Positions 27,191-36,782 of a DNA stretch of 64,000 nucleotides are shown here, one piece after another. The notes below the pieces were generated by a model. The model was not told the origin of the DNA, did not search any database, and worked only from the letters and a program-made list of their open reading frames with translations. Within the stretch, counting starts at the first letter, position 1. Every line of letters begins with the position of its first letter. Source of the stretch: Saccharolobus shibatae B12 (lineage in GTDB: Archaea > Thermoproteota > Thermoprotei_A > Sulfolobales > Sulfolobaceae); assembly GCF_019175345.1 (NCBI RefSeq), contig NZ_CP077717.1, positions 1,154,001-1,218,000 of the forward strand. Direction: 5' to 3'. The position numbers were made by a program, and so were the translations under genes.

Positions 27191-28861
27191 GTGGAGATAA
27201 TAAAAGGTTTTCCTTCAACTATGATGGACGACTATCAACTTAATGTTGTGCAAATATTGGAACATGCAGGGAAATGGTATGGGGAACAAGAAATCGTCTC
27301 TAGGAGAAAGGATAATACAATTATAAGATATAATTATAGGGAAGCATTCAGAAGGGTTAAAAAACTCGCAAATTCACTTAAGTCTTTAGGCGTTAGGGTT
27401 GGTGATAGAGTAGGTGTACTAGAGTGGAATACGCATAGGTTTTACGAATTATACTTTGCAATACCAGCTACGGGTGCAGTAATGTTAGAGCTAAATCCTA
27501 GACTTCATCCACTTCAATTGGCTAAGATTATCAATCACTCTAAAGTATCGTTTCTTTTCCTAAATGAGGACTTCATTCCCTTAATCGAGAGCATATCAAA
27601 CAATATTCCATCCGTTAAGAAGTTCATAGTGATTTCAGATACAGAGAAGAAACACCAAACTAATTATTACGATTACGAGAAACTGGTGGAGGGAGGCGAT
27701 GAGAAGTATGAGATACCAATGTTTGACGAGAGGACAGCGTGTTACGCAGCTTATACTACTGGTACAACTGGAGACCCTAAAGGGATATATTATTCACATA
27801 GATCAATTGTATTAAATACATTAGTAATATCACGTAATATTACAATAGATGATACTTTTATGCAATTAGTACCTATGTTTCACGTAAATGGTTGGTTAGG
27901 ATTTATGGCTACTACACTAGTAGGAGCTAAGCTAGTGTTACCGGGAAGATATACTGCTGATAACCCAAAACCGTTAGTTGACTTGATGATTAGCGAGAAA
28001 GTTACAGTTACGGCTGGGGTTCCAGAAGTGTTCAGCTCCATTTTAAACTACTTAAGAAACATGGAAAACAAGCCGTTGTTTGTAAATTCTAGAATCCTTA
28101 TAGGGGGAAGTGAACCTCCTCTGAGCTTAGTAATAGGTCTAATGGAGTTTGGATTTCAAGTTGGGCAGGGATATGGTGCTACTGAGACTACTCCTTCAGT
28201 CGCGGGTAGTGTCGTTAAACCCAAGATAAGGGAGAAATATTCAGATAAGGATATGTTGGATTTGTTAAGAAAACAAGGTATACCAGCTTTTGGGATTAAT
28301 ATAAAAGTTGTCGACCCATCAACTGGTGAAGAGGTACCTCACGATGGTAAAACTGTGGGAGAGTTATGGATCAGAGGACCATGGATTGCCTCATCCTATT
28401 ATAATGATCCCAGAACAATGGAGTCGTTTGTTGGTGATGGTGTAGATAGGTGGTGGAGAAGTGGTGATTTAGCTGTAGTAGATGAGCTAGGTTATATTAA
28501 AATAGTGGATAGAATAAAGGATGTTATAAAGAGTGGAGGAGAATGGATAAGTACCGTAGATTTGGAGAACCACTTAATGACTCATCCTGCTGTAGCTGAG
28601 GCTACTGTCATAGGTATCCCTCATCCTAAATGGGGAGAGAGACCATTAGCTTTCGTGGTTTTAAGGCAAGGATTTGAAAATAGAGTAAGTAAGGAGGAGC
28701 TATTAGGGCATTTAAGCCAGAGATTCGCCAAATGGCAGCTACCTGACGATATAATATTCGTCAAGGAGATTCCCAAGACTAGTGTAGGGAAATTTGATAA
28801 GAAGGTTTTAAGGGAAAAATATAGAGATTTCTTTACTAGTGGTAGAAAAGAAAGTATTTAA
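27191..28861 (+). CDS. acyl-CoA synthetase (AMP-forming)
   Basis: A 556-residue adenylate-forming enzyme with GTG start. The phosphate-binding motif YTTGTTGDPKG, the GYGATETTP motif, the GELWIRGPW/RSGDLAVVDELGY region and the C-terminal catalytic lysine (TSVGKFDKK) are present. It activates fatty or other carboxylic acids to acyl-CoA. It is followed by an acyl-CoA dehydrogenase 23 bp downstream, so activation and first oxidation are probably co-expressed. Confidence 0.93.
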   Translation: MEIIKGFPSTMMDDYQLNVVQILEHAGKWYGEQEIVSRRKDNTIIRYNYREAFRRVKKLANSLKSLGVRVGDRVGVLEWNTHRFYELYFAIPATGAVMLELNPRLHPLQLAKIINHSKVSFLFLNEDFIPLIESISNNIPSVKKFIVISDTEKKHQTNYYDYEKLVEGGDEKYEIPMFDERTACYAAYTTGTTGDPKGIYYSHRSIVLNTLVISRNITIDDTFMQLVPMFHVNGWLGFMATTLVGAKLVLPGRYTADNPKPLVDLMISEKVTVTAGVPEVFSSILNYLRNMENKPLFVNSRILIGGSEPPLSLVIGLMEFGFQVGQGYGATETTPSVAGSVVKPKIREKYSDKDMLDLLRKQGIPAFGINIKVVDPSTGEEVPHDGKTVGELWIRGPWIASSYYNDPRTMESFVGDGVDRWWRSGDLAVVDELGYIKIVDRIKDVIKSGGEWISTVDLENHLMTHPAVAEATVIGIPHPKWGERPLAFVVLRQGFENRVSKEELLGHLSQRFAKWQLPDDIIFVKEIPKTSVGKFDKKVLREKYRDFFTSGRKESI

Positions 28862-28867
28862 AGTGAA

Positions 28868-28875
28868 GAGGAGGT
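28868..28875 (+). promoter_or_regulatory. strong Shine-Dalgarno site before acyl-CoA dehydrogenase
   Basis: GAGGAGGT lies 9 bp before the ATG at 28885. Internal operon genes in Sulfolobus use SD sites while first genes are often leaderless, so this supports co-transcription with the synthetase. Confidence 0.65.
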
Positions 28876-28884
28876 ATTAAAATT

Positions 28885-29997
28885 ATGAGTAAAAATGAGG
28901 ATGAATTAGAGGAGTACAGAGTTAAGGTAAGGGAGTGGATAAGGAATAATGTACCGGAGGAGATAAGTGCTAAAGGAGATATGGCTCCCCCTGAGGTATT
29001 AAGGGAGTGGCAAAGGAAGATATATGAGGCCGGATATCTAGGTGTCTCTTGGCCAAAGGAATATGGTGGATGGGGAGAAAATCCGATTAAGGAGATAATA
29101 GTTAGAGAGGAGTTCGCCAAAGCAGGAGTACCTTATGCGACAGTTGGATTAGGAGTATCCGTGGTTGGTCCAGCAATAATTCTCAACGGTACTGAAGAAC
29201 AGAAGAAGAAATACATAAGGAGAATATTAACGGCTGAGGATATATGGTGTCAAGGTTTTTCTGAACCACAAGCCGGTTCAGATTTGGCCGGAATAAAGAC
29301 TAAAGCTGAGGATAAGGGAGATCACTTTCTAGTTAATGGGCAGAAGATATGGAGCAGTTATGCACATCTGGCTAACTATTGCCTTCTCCTAACAAGGACT
29401 GGCGATGTATCAGAGAGACATAAGGGGCTTACTATGCTTATAGTTGATATGAAGAGCGAGGGAATAAGAATAAGCCCAATAAAGCAAATTACCGGAAGAT
29501 CTGAATTTAACACATTGTATTTTAATAACGTAAAGGTACCTAAGGAGAACGTAGTTGGTAAGGTTGGTGAAGGATGGAAAGTGGCAATGTCCACGTTAAA
29601 TTATGAGAGGCTTAACATAGGAACAATATTATTTACAGTAGAGAGGCTCATAAGGGAACTATCTATAAACAATGAGCAACTGTTCAATACAGCAGAGGAT
29701 ATAATAGCACTAAAGTCATTTTATAAGAGGATACTGGAGAGGCTCAAGAAGGGATATATTGCAGGTCCAGAGGCTGCAGTGATAAAGTTAGTAGCTTCAG
29801 AGGCCATACAGAGAGTTTACGAAAACGCAATGAGTAATGCTGGAATAGAAGGACTGGTTATGGAAAGGGAACCTGGATTTAGGCCAGAGATAGCATATGG
29901 CTTATTAGCCTCTAGAGCTATAACAATAGCTGGTGGTACTTCAGAGATATTAAGGAATCTATTGGGAGAAGTAGTTCTGGGATTACCAAAAGGCTAA
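28885..29997 (+). CDS. acyl-CoA dehydrogenase
   Basis: A 370-residue full-length flavoprotein. FAD/substrate motifs include QGFSEPQAGSDLAG, IWSSYAHLANY, and the C-terminal GGTSEILRN. It converts acyl-CoA to trans-2-enoyl-CoA and passes electrons to an ETF-like carrier not seen in this window. It is the last gene of the thiolase-like/DUF35/synthetase/dehydrogenase run. Confidence 0.93.
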   Translation: MSKNEDELEEYRVKVREWIRNNVPEEISAKGDMAPPEVLREWQRKIYEAGYLGVSWPKEYGGWGENPIKEIIVREEFAKAGVPYATVGLGVSVVGPAIILNGTEEQKKKYIRRILTAEDIWCQGFSEPQAGSDLAGIKTKAEDKGDHFLVNGQKIWSSYAHLANYCLLLTRTGDVSERHKGLTMLIVDMKSEGIRISPIKQITGRSEFNTLYFNNVKVPKENVVGKVGEGWKVAMSTLNYERLNIGTILFTVERLIRELSINNEQLFNTAEDIIALKSFYKRILERLKKGYIAGPEAAVIKLVASEAIQRVYENAMSNAGIEGLVMEREPGFRPEIAYGLLASRAITIAGGTSEILRNLLGEVVLGLPKG

Positions 29998-30020
29998 GGA
30001 AAGAAAAATAAAGTAAAAAA

Positions 30021-32012
30021 TTATTCTCCTTTAAATTGTGGTTTTCTTTTCTCCAGGAAAGCCTTTACTCCTTCTTCCACATCTTTAGTTGTAAATAAAA
30101 GCCCAAATAATGTGGACTCAAGGGTCTGTCCAGTCCAGATATTGGATTCGTATCCTAACTCTATTGCCAATTTAGCTGCCAAGAGGGATATTGGAGATTT
30201 TTCGGCTATTTTCAATGCTACTCTTCTTACTTCCTCCTCAAACCTATTTGCTGGGACTATTAAATCCACTAATCCCATCTTATACGCATCATCAGCTGAA
30301 ACCATGTCTCCAGTATATATCATTAACTTAGCCTTTCCCTTCCCAACTAGTCTAGGTAATCTCTGTGTTCCCCCAGCTCCAGGTATTATGCCTATGTTTA
30401 TTTCAGGCTGTCCTAATTGCGCAACTTCGGAAGCTATCCTTATATCGCAAGCTATGGCCAACTCAAGTCCACCCCCTAATGCAAACCCATTTATCCCTGC
30501 AATTATTGGCTTAGTATAAAGAGCAATTTTGTTTACTACATTTCTTAGAGTCCTCAATCTTATCACGTCTATTGGTCTTAACGTAATGAATGAACTAACG
30601 TCTGCTCCAGCTGAGAAAGCCCTACCATTACCAGTAATAATGACAACTCTTACGTCACTTCTGCCCTCTAATTCATCTAGACTCTTATCGAGTTCACTTA
30701 CCAACTCTGGATTTAATGCGTTTAAACGCTCTGGTCTGTTTAATATAATCCACGCTAGGGGTGGTTCAATACGTATAATAAGTGTGTTTAGTTTCTTCTC
30801 CTCAACCTTTCCATACGTATAGAACCCACTACCAGTCTTTATTCCTAATTTATTCTCTCCTACCATTTGAGTTAGCAAGGGATCTGGTGAGAAAACACTA
30901 TAACCAGATAATGCCTTTAGGTCTTCCAAAGCCTTAATCACGTTATCAATTCCTAATTCATCTGCGTATTGGAATATTCCCTTGGGAAGTCCTAAGCCTA
31001 ATCTCACACCTAAATCTATGTCATCTCTACTTGCTATTCCTTCTCTCAATAGTCTAGCAGCCTCATTTACAGCTCCGGCTAAAATTAATACGGGGTTTAA
31101 TTTATCAGCTAATTCTTTTGGCAATTCTGGTTTAACATACTTACCTGGTGCTGGATAAGTATAGAAGCCTTTTCCAGTTTTTACACCTAGTTCGTTGTTC
31201 TTAAACTTCTGCTCTATTAGACTGCATATTGGTATATCGTCTCTTATTCCTAATTCCTCTCTAGATTTTGAAACATAGTATGCAACATCTACTCCAGTAT
31301 AGTCTATTAACTCATAAACTCCCATCGGAAATCCTAATTTATATCTAGCTACTGCGTCAACTTCTCTGTAGTCTGCAACTTTCTTCTCCACTAATACGCA
31401 TGAGGCGACATTTATCTGACCCAATATCCTATTAACAACATAACCTGGCACGTCTTTGTTTATCATTATTGGTTGTTTACCAAACCTCTTTGCCAAATCG
31501 TAAGTTACCTTAGCGGTTTCATCACTAGTTTTATCTCCTTTCATCACTTCCACAAGTTGCATTAATACTGGCGGGTTGAAGAAGTGCATCCCCACAACTT
31601 TATCAGGTCTCTTAGTAGCTTCAGCGATTTTAGTGATTGGTAAACTACTCGTATTTGTGGCTAATATTGCATGGGATGGTAATAACTCGTCAAGTTTGGA
31701 GAAAACTTGTCTTTTTATATCCATTCTCTCGGTTGAAGCCTCTATTGAGAAGTCAGCATCACTCACTGTCTTATCTAATCCCACTATAGTAGTTATCCTG
31801 GACATTATGGTATCGACACTCTCTTTTATCTGTCCTCTCTCTTGTAACTTACTTAAACTCCATCTTATCCTCTCTAAAGCATTGTTTAATATATCTTGAG
31901 ATATATCACTTAAGTACACCTTATACCCAGAAATCGCAGCAATTTCAGCTATACCGTGTCCCATTGTTCCTGCTCCAACTACAAGTATTTTTTTAATATC
32001 TTCTACTTTCAT
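30021..32012 (-). CDS. fused 3-hydroxyacyl-CoA dehydrogenase / enoyl-CoA hydratase
   Basis: A 663-residue bifunctional protein. The N-terminal part (about 1-390) is a 3-hydroxyacyl-CoA dehydrogenase with the NAD motif GAGTMGHGIAEIAA and the NTSSLP and HFFNPP motifs, plus a repeated C-terminal domain. The C-terminal part (about 405-663) is a crotonase with the oxyanion segment AFSAGADVSSF. The same fusion in Metallosphaera works as crotonyl-CoA hydratase/3-hydroxybutyryl-CoA dehydrogenase in carbon fixation; in this cluster it also suits beta-oxidation. The domain order is reversed from bacterial FadB. Confidence 0.94.
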   Translation of the reverse strand: MKVEDIKKILVVGAGTMGHGIAEIAAISGYKVYLSDISQDILNNALERIRWSLSKLQERGQIKESVDTIMSRITTIVGLDKTVSDADFSIEASTERMDIKRQVFSKLDELLPSHAILATNTSSLPITKIAEATKRPDKVVGMHFFNPPVLMQLVEVMKGDKTSDETAKVTYDLAKRFGKQPIMINKDVPGYVVNRILGQINVASCVLVEKKVADYREVDAVARYKLGFPMGVYELIDYTGVDVAYYVSKSREELGIRDDIPICSLIEQKFKNNELGVKTGKGFYTYPAPGKYVKPELPKELADKLNPVLILAGAVNEAARLLREGIASRDDIDLGVRLGLGLPKGIFQYADELGIDNVIKALEDLKALSGYSVFSPDPLLTQMVGENKLGIKTGSGFYTYGKVEEKKLNTLIIRIEPPLAWIILNRPERLNALNPELVSELDKSLDELEGRSDVRVVIITGNGRAFSAGADVSSFITLRPIDVIRLRTLRNVVNKIALYTKPIIAGINGFALGGGLELAIACDIRIASEVAQLGQPEINIGIIPGAGGTQRLPRLVGKGKAKLMIYTGDMVSADDAYKMGLVDLIVPANRFEEEVRRVALKIAEKSPISLLAAKLAIELGYESNIWTGQTLESTLFGLLFTTKDVEEGVKAFLEKRKPQFKGE

Positions 32013-32093
32013 CGGATAAAGATAAGCAAAATAAGGTTAAAAAGTAATCTCAATTCAATCTTCATACAATTTTTAATATTTACCCATTTTATA

Positions 32094-33023
32094 TCAACTA
32101 CTTATAGTATAATAAATACTATTAGTGTTGTTTATCTCCCTTATAACGCCCTCTTCAACTAGATATTTAATATGTGATAATGTTTCCCCCATAGCCAATT
32201 GCTTATCAAACGTTGAAAGTTCATCCCACTTCTTATACCAAGAAATTCTAGACGCAATATCAAATCCATTAGCCCTTCTCAAAACACTTATAATATTCTT
32301 TATTTCCTCTAGCCTTCTTTTATGATGTTCCTTTATTTCCTCTACCCTTTTACTTACATCTTTGAACGGCTCTCCATGTGCTGGATATAATTGCTCAACA
32401 CTTAGTCTTTCTATCCTATCGAGGCTTTCTAAATACGCCTTCAATGGATTATCCTCCAATCTCAATAACGATATATTTGGCGTTATGTCTTGCAATATGT
32501 GATCCCCGCAGAAGACTACTTTGTCGTAGGCTAGGCAAATATGTCCCATGGTATGACCAGGCGTCAATAATACTCTCATCTGCCTTTGTCCAAATTTTAC
32601 CACATCCCCATCCTTAACGGTATTAAAATTTACGCTGTCAATTATTTCGTTAAATCGACTTCGATTTTTAAACATTTTCTGGATAAACTCTTCCGGAAAC
32701 CCATTTGCGAGAAAATATTGTCTCATTTCTTTTTCGTACTCTTCACTCATGAGATAGGTTATATACTCGAACTCTCTATCCGATATCAATATATTACTCC
32801 TATCTTTAAATAATCTAACTAGACCTATGTGATCTGGATGATAATGAGTAACAACAACGAAGCTTGGATAGCCATTCACTTTTAAATAGTTTGTCAAAGC
32901 GATTAAATCTTCTTGAGTAGGTAGTCCAGTATCTATTAGTATGCTCTCTTCATTGTCCTTTACCAGATATGCGTTGATGTACTTTAAGGGACCTTGCATT
33001 GGTAGCTTTAAAGTAAATATCAT
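32094..33023 (-). CDS. metallo-beta-lactamase fold hydrolase
   Basis: A 309-residue MBL protein with the HxHxDH motif (THYHPDHIG), a later GHTMGH histidine and CGDH aspartate, ending with a winged-helix-like tail of about 90 residues, as in glyoxalase II-like/LACTB2 relatives. It probably cleaves a thioester or lactone; the substrate is unknown. Confidence 0.85.
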   Translation of the reverse strand: MIFTLKLPMQGPLKYINAYLVKDNEESILIDTGLPTQEDLIALTNYLKVNGYPSFVVVTHYHPDHIGLVRLFKDRSNILISDREFEYITYLMSEEYEKEMRQYFLANGFPEEFIQKMFKNRSRFNEIIDSVNFNTVKDGDVVKFGQRQMRVLLTPGHTMGHICLAYDKVVFCGDHILQDITPNISLLRLEDNPLKAYLESLDRIERLSVEQLYPAHGEPFKDVSKRVEEIKEHHKRRLEEIKNIISVLRRANGFDIASRISWYKKWDELSTFDKQLAMGETLSHIKYLVEEGVIREINNTNSIYYTISS

Positions 33024-33218
33024 CGCAAACTCATTTTCTCTTGACTAGCTTTAAAACTTATCCCTTTAGTCCAATAAACTGATTTTACTCTTATTGCTTT
33101 TTAAAAATTGAATAAATAGACAGACCTTTATTTACAACCAAGTGTTAAAACTATACAAATTGATCTAATATACGTTATGACCTATATTGTTGATGATGGG
33201 TATGTAATTATACAGTAT

Positions 33219-33352
33219 ATGTATAAATCTAAAAAATTGACTTTCATAAGATATTTTTATGAATTAATTGACATAATTAATCACATGAGTAGTAAGTTAG
33301 ATGAGTATCTGGCTAGAATTGATAGACTACCTACATGGGGACTATCATATGC
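33219..33352 (+). repeat. second copy of the shared MFS promoter/5' segment
   Basis: The counterpart of 24120-24253. Differences between the copies in the first 66 bp are not biased to synonymous positions, which supports its being promoter rather than coding sequence. The TATA-like TTTATGAATTAAT lies 17-29 bp before the ATG at 33285. Confidence 0.75.
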
Positions 33353-34685
33353 ACTACTATGGGCGCTCGGAATAGGGTATTTCGCTACCCTATACGACGC
33401 GGTATCTAATTTAGGTTACGCCTTACCTTTTATTCCCTTCATAAACACAATACAAGCTTCAATTATTGTTTCAGTGGGTTTAGCAGGTTACATTATAGGC
33501 TCCATAGGGTTTGGCATTGCGTCAGATAGAATAGGTAGGAGACTAGTACTAATAACAACATTTGCGCTTCTAGGAATTGGCAGTTTGGGTATGGGTTTAG
33601 CTACCAACTATTTAATGCTGTTTATCTTTAGGATGCTAGAAGGTATAGGTATTGGAGCAGGTCTTAATTTAGCCATGGTCTATATTGCAGAGTTTTCTCC
33701 TAGTATGAAAAGAGGAAAATATGCAAACTGGATTTTCATCTCGGGATGGACAGCTGTGGGAATTGGTACAGTAGTCGCAGCGTTCATCGTAACTATTAGT
33801 CCTACATTAGGTTGGAGAATAATTTTCCTTTTGCCAGCAGTACTAGCAATTATAACTACTGTAATTTTAGCTATTTCATCTCCAGAAAGCGTTAGAATAC
33901 TGGTAAAGAAGGGAAGGATACAAGATGTTGAGAAGATTGTAAATAGAATGGAAGAGGTAAGTATGAAGAGAGCTAAGATACAATCACTTCCACAGCCTAA
34001 GATAGTTCATTACCAAGAAGTGCCATCTTATAGTCAACTGAAAATATTAGGAGAGTCGAAATATCTTAAGCGTCTAATTTCGCTCACGATCTTCTGGTTC
34101 TTCATCTACTTCATACAGTATACATCTACTGGACTTGGCCCTACATTCGTAAAAGTAGTGGTAGGATTTACTCCAGCTCAGTATGCAGAGTATATTAGAT
34201 TGTCAGGATTTGCTGCGATAGGAGCTACAATAATCTCGTTTATTTTACTAGGCATAGTAGAGAAGACTGATAGAAGGTTGCTAACCCAAATAGGAGGAAT
34301 AGGATTCCTAATTAGCTCTTTCGTATCGACATATTTACTACTTAACAAGGAACTCATAACTTGGTTTATAGCCTATTTTCTTCTAGAATTCGTTGTCAAT
34401 CCACCATATCTAGCTGGATATTTAATGAGTAGTGAGGCCTTCCCAACGGCAGTAAGATCAACGGGTTTCGCCATAACTGATGGTATAGGGCATTTAGGTG
34501 GAGTTATTGGGCCTTTGCTTTTATTTCCTTTAATAGAGATAATAGGTCCATTACCAGCATGGGTAATTCTAGGCCTCCCAGCCCCATTTGCGGCTGCTTT
34601 ATTATGGTTTACAATTCCTAAGACAGTAGGGGTTAGACTTGAGGAGGTCAATGAAGCTTACAGAGAAGGCACTGCACAAAGATAA
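33285..34685 (+). CDS. MFS transporter (second paralogue)
   Basis: A 466-residue 12-helix carrier starting at MSSKLDEYLARIDRLPTWGLSY, the same N-terminus as the first paralogue. It carries DRIGRR, RGKYANW and the FPTAVRSTGFAITDG segment near helix 11. The frame is open to 33177, but the conserved promoter argues for this ATG. The two copies flank the TetR-controlled cluster and may import related acids. Confidence 0.87.
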   Translation: MSSKLDEYLARIDRLPTWGLSYALLWALGIGYFATLYDAVSNLGYALPFIPFINTIQASIIVSVGLAGYIIGSIGFGIASDRIGRRLVLITTFALLGIGSLGMGLATNYLMLFIFRMLEGIGIGAGLNLAMVYIAEFSPSMKRGKYANWIFISGWTAVGIGTVVAAFIVTISPTLGWRIIFLLPAVLAIITTVILAISSPESVRILVKKGRIQDVEKIVNRMEEVSMKRAKIQSLPQPKIVHYQEVPSYSQLKILGESKYLKRLISLTIFWFFIYFIQYTSTGLGPTFVKVVVGFTPAQYAEYIRLSGFAAIGATIISFILLGIVEKTDRRLLTQIGGIGFLISSFVSTYLLLNKELITWFIAYFLLEFVVNPPYLAGYLMSSEAFPTAVRSTGFAITDGIGHLGGVIGPLLLFPLIEIIGPLPAWVILGLPAPFAAALLWFTIPKTVGVRLEEVNEAYREGTAQR

Positions 34686-34799
34686 CTCATAGCTAAATAA
34701 TCTCTAGCTAAACTTTAGAGAACTAATAGTGAAAGTTTCTTAAAATTAAATAGTAAACTATATATGGAGTCAAAAATATAAGATTGATTAGGTGGAAGG

Positions 34800-35581
34800 A
34801 TTCCTCTAGATCCGGAAGTAAGAAAATTTTTAGAATATTTCTATAGTGCTAACGTTTTAGATTTTACCAAATATTCATTAAAAGAAATTAGAGAAAAACT
34901 AAACAAGCTTTTAGCAGAAGCAACTCCGAAGGACCCAGTATATAAGATTGAGGATAGAAAAATTAGAGGTTCAGAAACTGAAATACCTATAAGAATATAT
35001 TATCCAGATGATAAACGAGGCCATCCTATTGTTCTCCATTTTCATGGTGGGGCATGGATTTTAGGAAGTATCGAAACTGAGGATAGCGTTTCTAGAATAT
35101 TAGCTAATTCTTGTAACTGCATAGTTATTTCAGTTGATTACAGACTAGCTCCAGAACATAAGTTTCCCGCAGCCGTGACTGACTGCTTCGATTCGACAAA
35201 ATGGGCTTATGAAAACGCTGAAAATATAGGTGGAGATAAAAATCGGATCGCAGTTTTCGGTATCAGTGCGGGAGGCAACTTGGCTGCTGTCACATCTATT
35301 CTTTCCAGAGATCGTGGGATGAAATTAAGGGCACAAGCGCTTGTAGTTCCGTTCGTCTATCTAGATTTAGCCTCTAGATCAATGACTGAGTATAGAAAAG
35401 GTTATTTCTTGGACATTAACGTACCAGTAGATTACGGAATAAGAATGTACATAAGAGACGAGAAGGACATTCTTAATCCCATGTTCGTCCCTTTAATTAC
35501 AGAAGATCTTTCAAACTTACCACAAGCTATAGTTGTGACTGCAGAGTTTGATCCTCTAAGAGATCAAGGAGAGGCTTACGC
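34800..35581 (+). pseudogene. HSL esterase, 5' fragment, no ATG, interrupted by IS630 element
   Basis: The frame matches the family from its first residues (PLDPEVRKFLEYF) through HFHGGAW (oxyanion), GISAGG (nucleophile) and AEFDPLRDQGEAYA. The codon aligned with the ATG of the intact paralogue is ATT, with GGTGG just upstream as a possible SD. The gene is then cut by an insertion sequence at 35584. The nucleophile motif reads GISAGG rather than GDSAGG. Confidence 0.85.
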
Positions 35582-35583
35582 TA

Positions 35584-35605
35584 GTATTTCCGGAAAGTTC
35601 TTAGA
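35584..35605 (+). repeat. left terminal inverted repeat of the IS630 element
   Basis: Outer end GTATTTCCGGAAAGTTCTTA pairs with the right end with four mismatches over 22 bp. Confidence 0.8.
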
Positions 35606-36128
35606 CCTCAATTTTATCTAACCCTAAGTATGTTATTGCATTAAGATCAAATCTATACTTATTTTCTTCAAAGAACTGTTTAATACAATTTTTAACGTCT
35701 TTTATCGTATAAAATATTTTATTGCTCATGTAGTTCTTGAGGGACTTGAAGACCGCCTCAGCCATATTAAGCTCAGGCGAGTAGGGAGGAGTAAACACGG
35801 GATGAATACCCTTCCTACGACAAACCTCAAGCGTACCCTTAGTCTTGTGAGGAGAGTAATTATCCATGACCATGTAAACCCTACCACTACCCACACGCCT
35901 CCTAAAGTACCTCAAGAAATACTTAACAGATTCAGAGTTAGGCCTTTTAGCAAGAGAAACTATTACTTCACCGGTCCAAGCGTTTATAGCGAGAATAACA
36001 TAGATTGAGGAAAAACCTATATTGACGCGCATTACGGGCTTACTGCCGATCTTAGCTAGAACCTTCTTAATTGACGTGCTAATTACTGCCCTACACTCGT
36101 CTAGAAAGAATAAGGCCTTTCCTTCCAA
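35601..36128 (-). CDS. IS630 transposase, C-terminal DDE part
   Basis: A 175-residue open frame with the DDE_3 catalytic core: the first Asp in FFLDECR, the second in MVMDNYSPH, and the last acidic residue in PPYSPELNMAE. It is in a different frame from the HTH part. Removal of one A from the 8-A run at 36137-36144 joins the two into one protein of about 327 residues. Confidence 0.88.
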   Translation of the reverse strand: MEGKALFFLDECRAVISTSIKKVLAKIGSKPVMRVNIGFSSIYVILAINAWTGEVIVSLAKRPNSESVKYFLRYFRRRVGSGRVYMVMDNYSPHKTKGTLEVCRRKGIHPVFTPPYSPELNMAEAVFKSLKNYMSNKIFYTIKDVKNCIKQFFEENKYRFDLNAITYLGLDKIEV

Positions 36129-36585
36129 TTTCTTTATTTTTTTTAAAGTCTTCCCACTTGTCCTTTTCTGCCTGGATGTTGGTAGGTCTGGGTTTTACTA
36201 GGTTGTATCCTAGTTCGTGGACTAGTTCGTATAGTCTGGATTTCTTGTACTCTATTCCTTGTTCTTGTAGTGCTATCTTTAATGTTCTCATTGTCCAGTA
36301 CTCTTCTTGTATTCCGTATTTTTGGGGCTTATCTTCAAGTATTTGTTTTATCTTTTCTTCTTCTACTTTTCTGGGTCTTCCCGATCTGGGCTTGTCCCTT
36401 AGTCCATCAAGACCTTCCTTCTTGTACTTACCAATCCACAATTTTATCGTGGAATAGCCCTTGTTAAGCATTTTCGAAACTTCTTTCTCCGATTTACCAT
36501 CAACTACGTGCAGCTTCACTGCAAGAATCCTCTCCTTAATTCTCGCGTTCTTCTCTTCCTTATAAGCTTGAACCAAATCTTGCAT
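36091..36585 (-). CDS. IS630 transposase, N-terminal HTH part
   Basis: A 164-residue open frame with the helix-turn-helix region (KSEKEVSKMLNKGYSTIKLWI) and the KPRSGRPRK linker of IS630 transposases. It continues out of frame past the poly-A run and ends at 36091 after about 18 unrelated codons. Confidence 0.85.
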   Translation of the reverse strand: MQDLVQAYKEEKNARIKERILAVKLHVVDGKSEKEVSKMLNKGYSTIKLWIGKYKKEGLDGLRDKPRSGRPRKVEEEKIKQILEDKPQKYGIQEEYWTMRTLKIALQEQGIEYKKSRLYELVHELGYNLVKPRPTNIQAEKDKWEDFKKNKEIGRKGLILSRRV

Positions 36586-36606
36586 AGTTCAATCTGGTAA
36601 TGCTAA

Positions 36607-36628
36607 TCTATAAACTTTTCGGAAACAC
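36607..36628 (-). repeat. right terminal inverted repeat of the IS630 element
   Basis: Reads GTGTTTCCGAAAAGTTTATA from the outer end inward on the minus strand. Confidence 0.8.
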
Positions 36629-36630
36629 TA

Positions 36631-36777
36631 GCGAAGAGGCTAATGGAATCTGGAGTCTCTACCTTAAGCTTTAGGGTAAACGGCATGGTTCACGCCTTCA
36701 TAGGTTCTCCTAATGTGAGTAGACTAGTTACTGTCATGGTCGGTTCTGCGCTAAAGGATATCTTAACAAGAGGTTAG
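36631..36777 (+). pseudogene. HSL esterase, 3' fragment
   Basis: The frame AKRLMESGVSTLSFRVNGMVHAF continues the family alignment where the 5' fragment stops, and includes the catalytic His (NGMVHAF). Joining the fragments by simple deletion of the IS and one TA leaves a 4-nt frame mismatch, so the gene was frameshifted or the ends carry extra bases. Confidence 0.8.
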
Positions 36778-36782
36778 GATTG

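Larger units (their letters stand above)
35584..36628 (-). mobile_element. IS630-family insertion sequence, ISC1048-like
   Basis: About 1045 bp. Terminal inverted repeats begin GTATTTCCGGAAAGTT on the left and GTGTTTCCGAAAAGTT on the right (18 of the first 22 bp match). TA follows both outer ends, as expected for the IS630/Tc1 group. The element encodes a DDE transposase in two frames. Size and content fit ISC1048. It sits inside the esterase gene. Confidence 0.88.
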
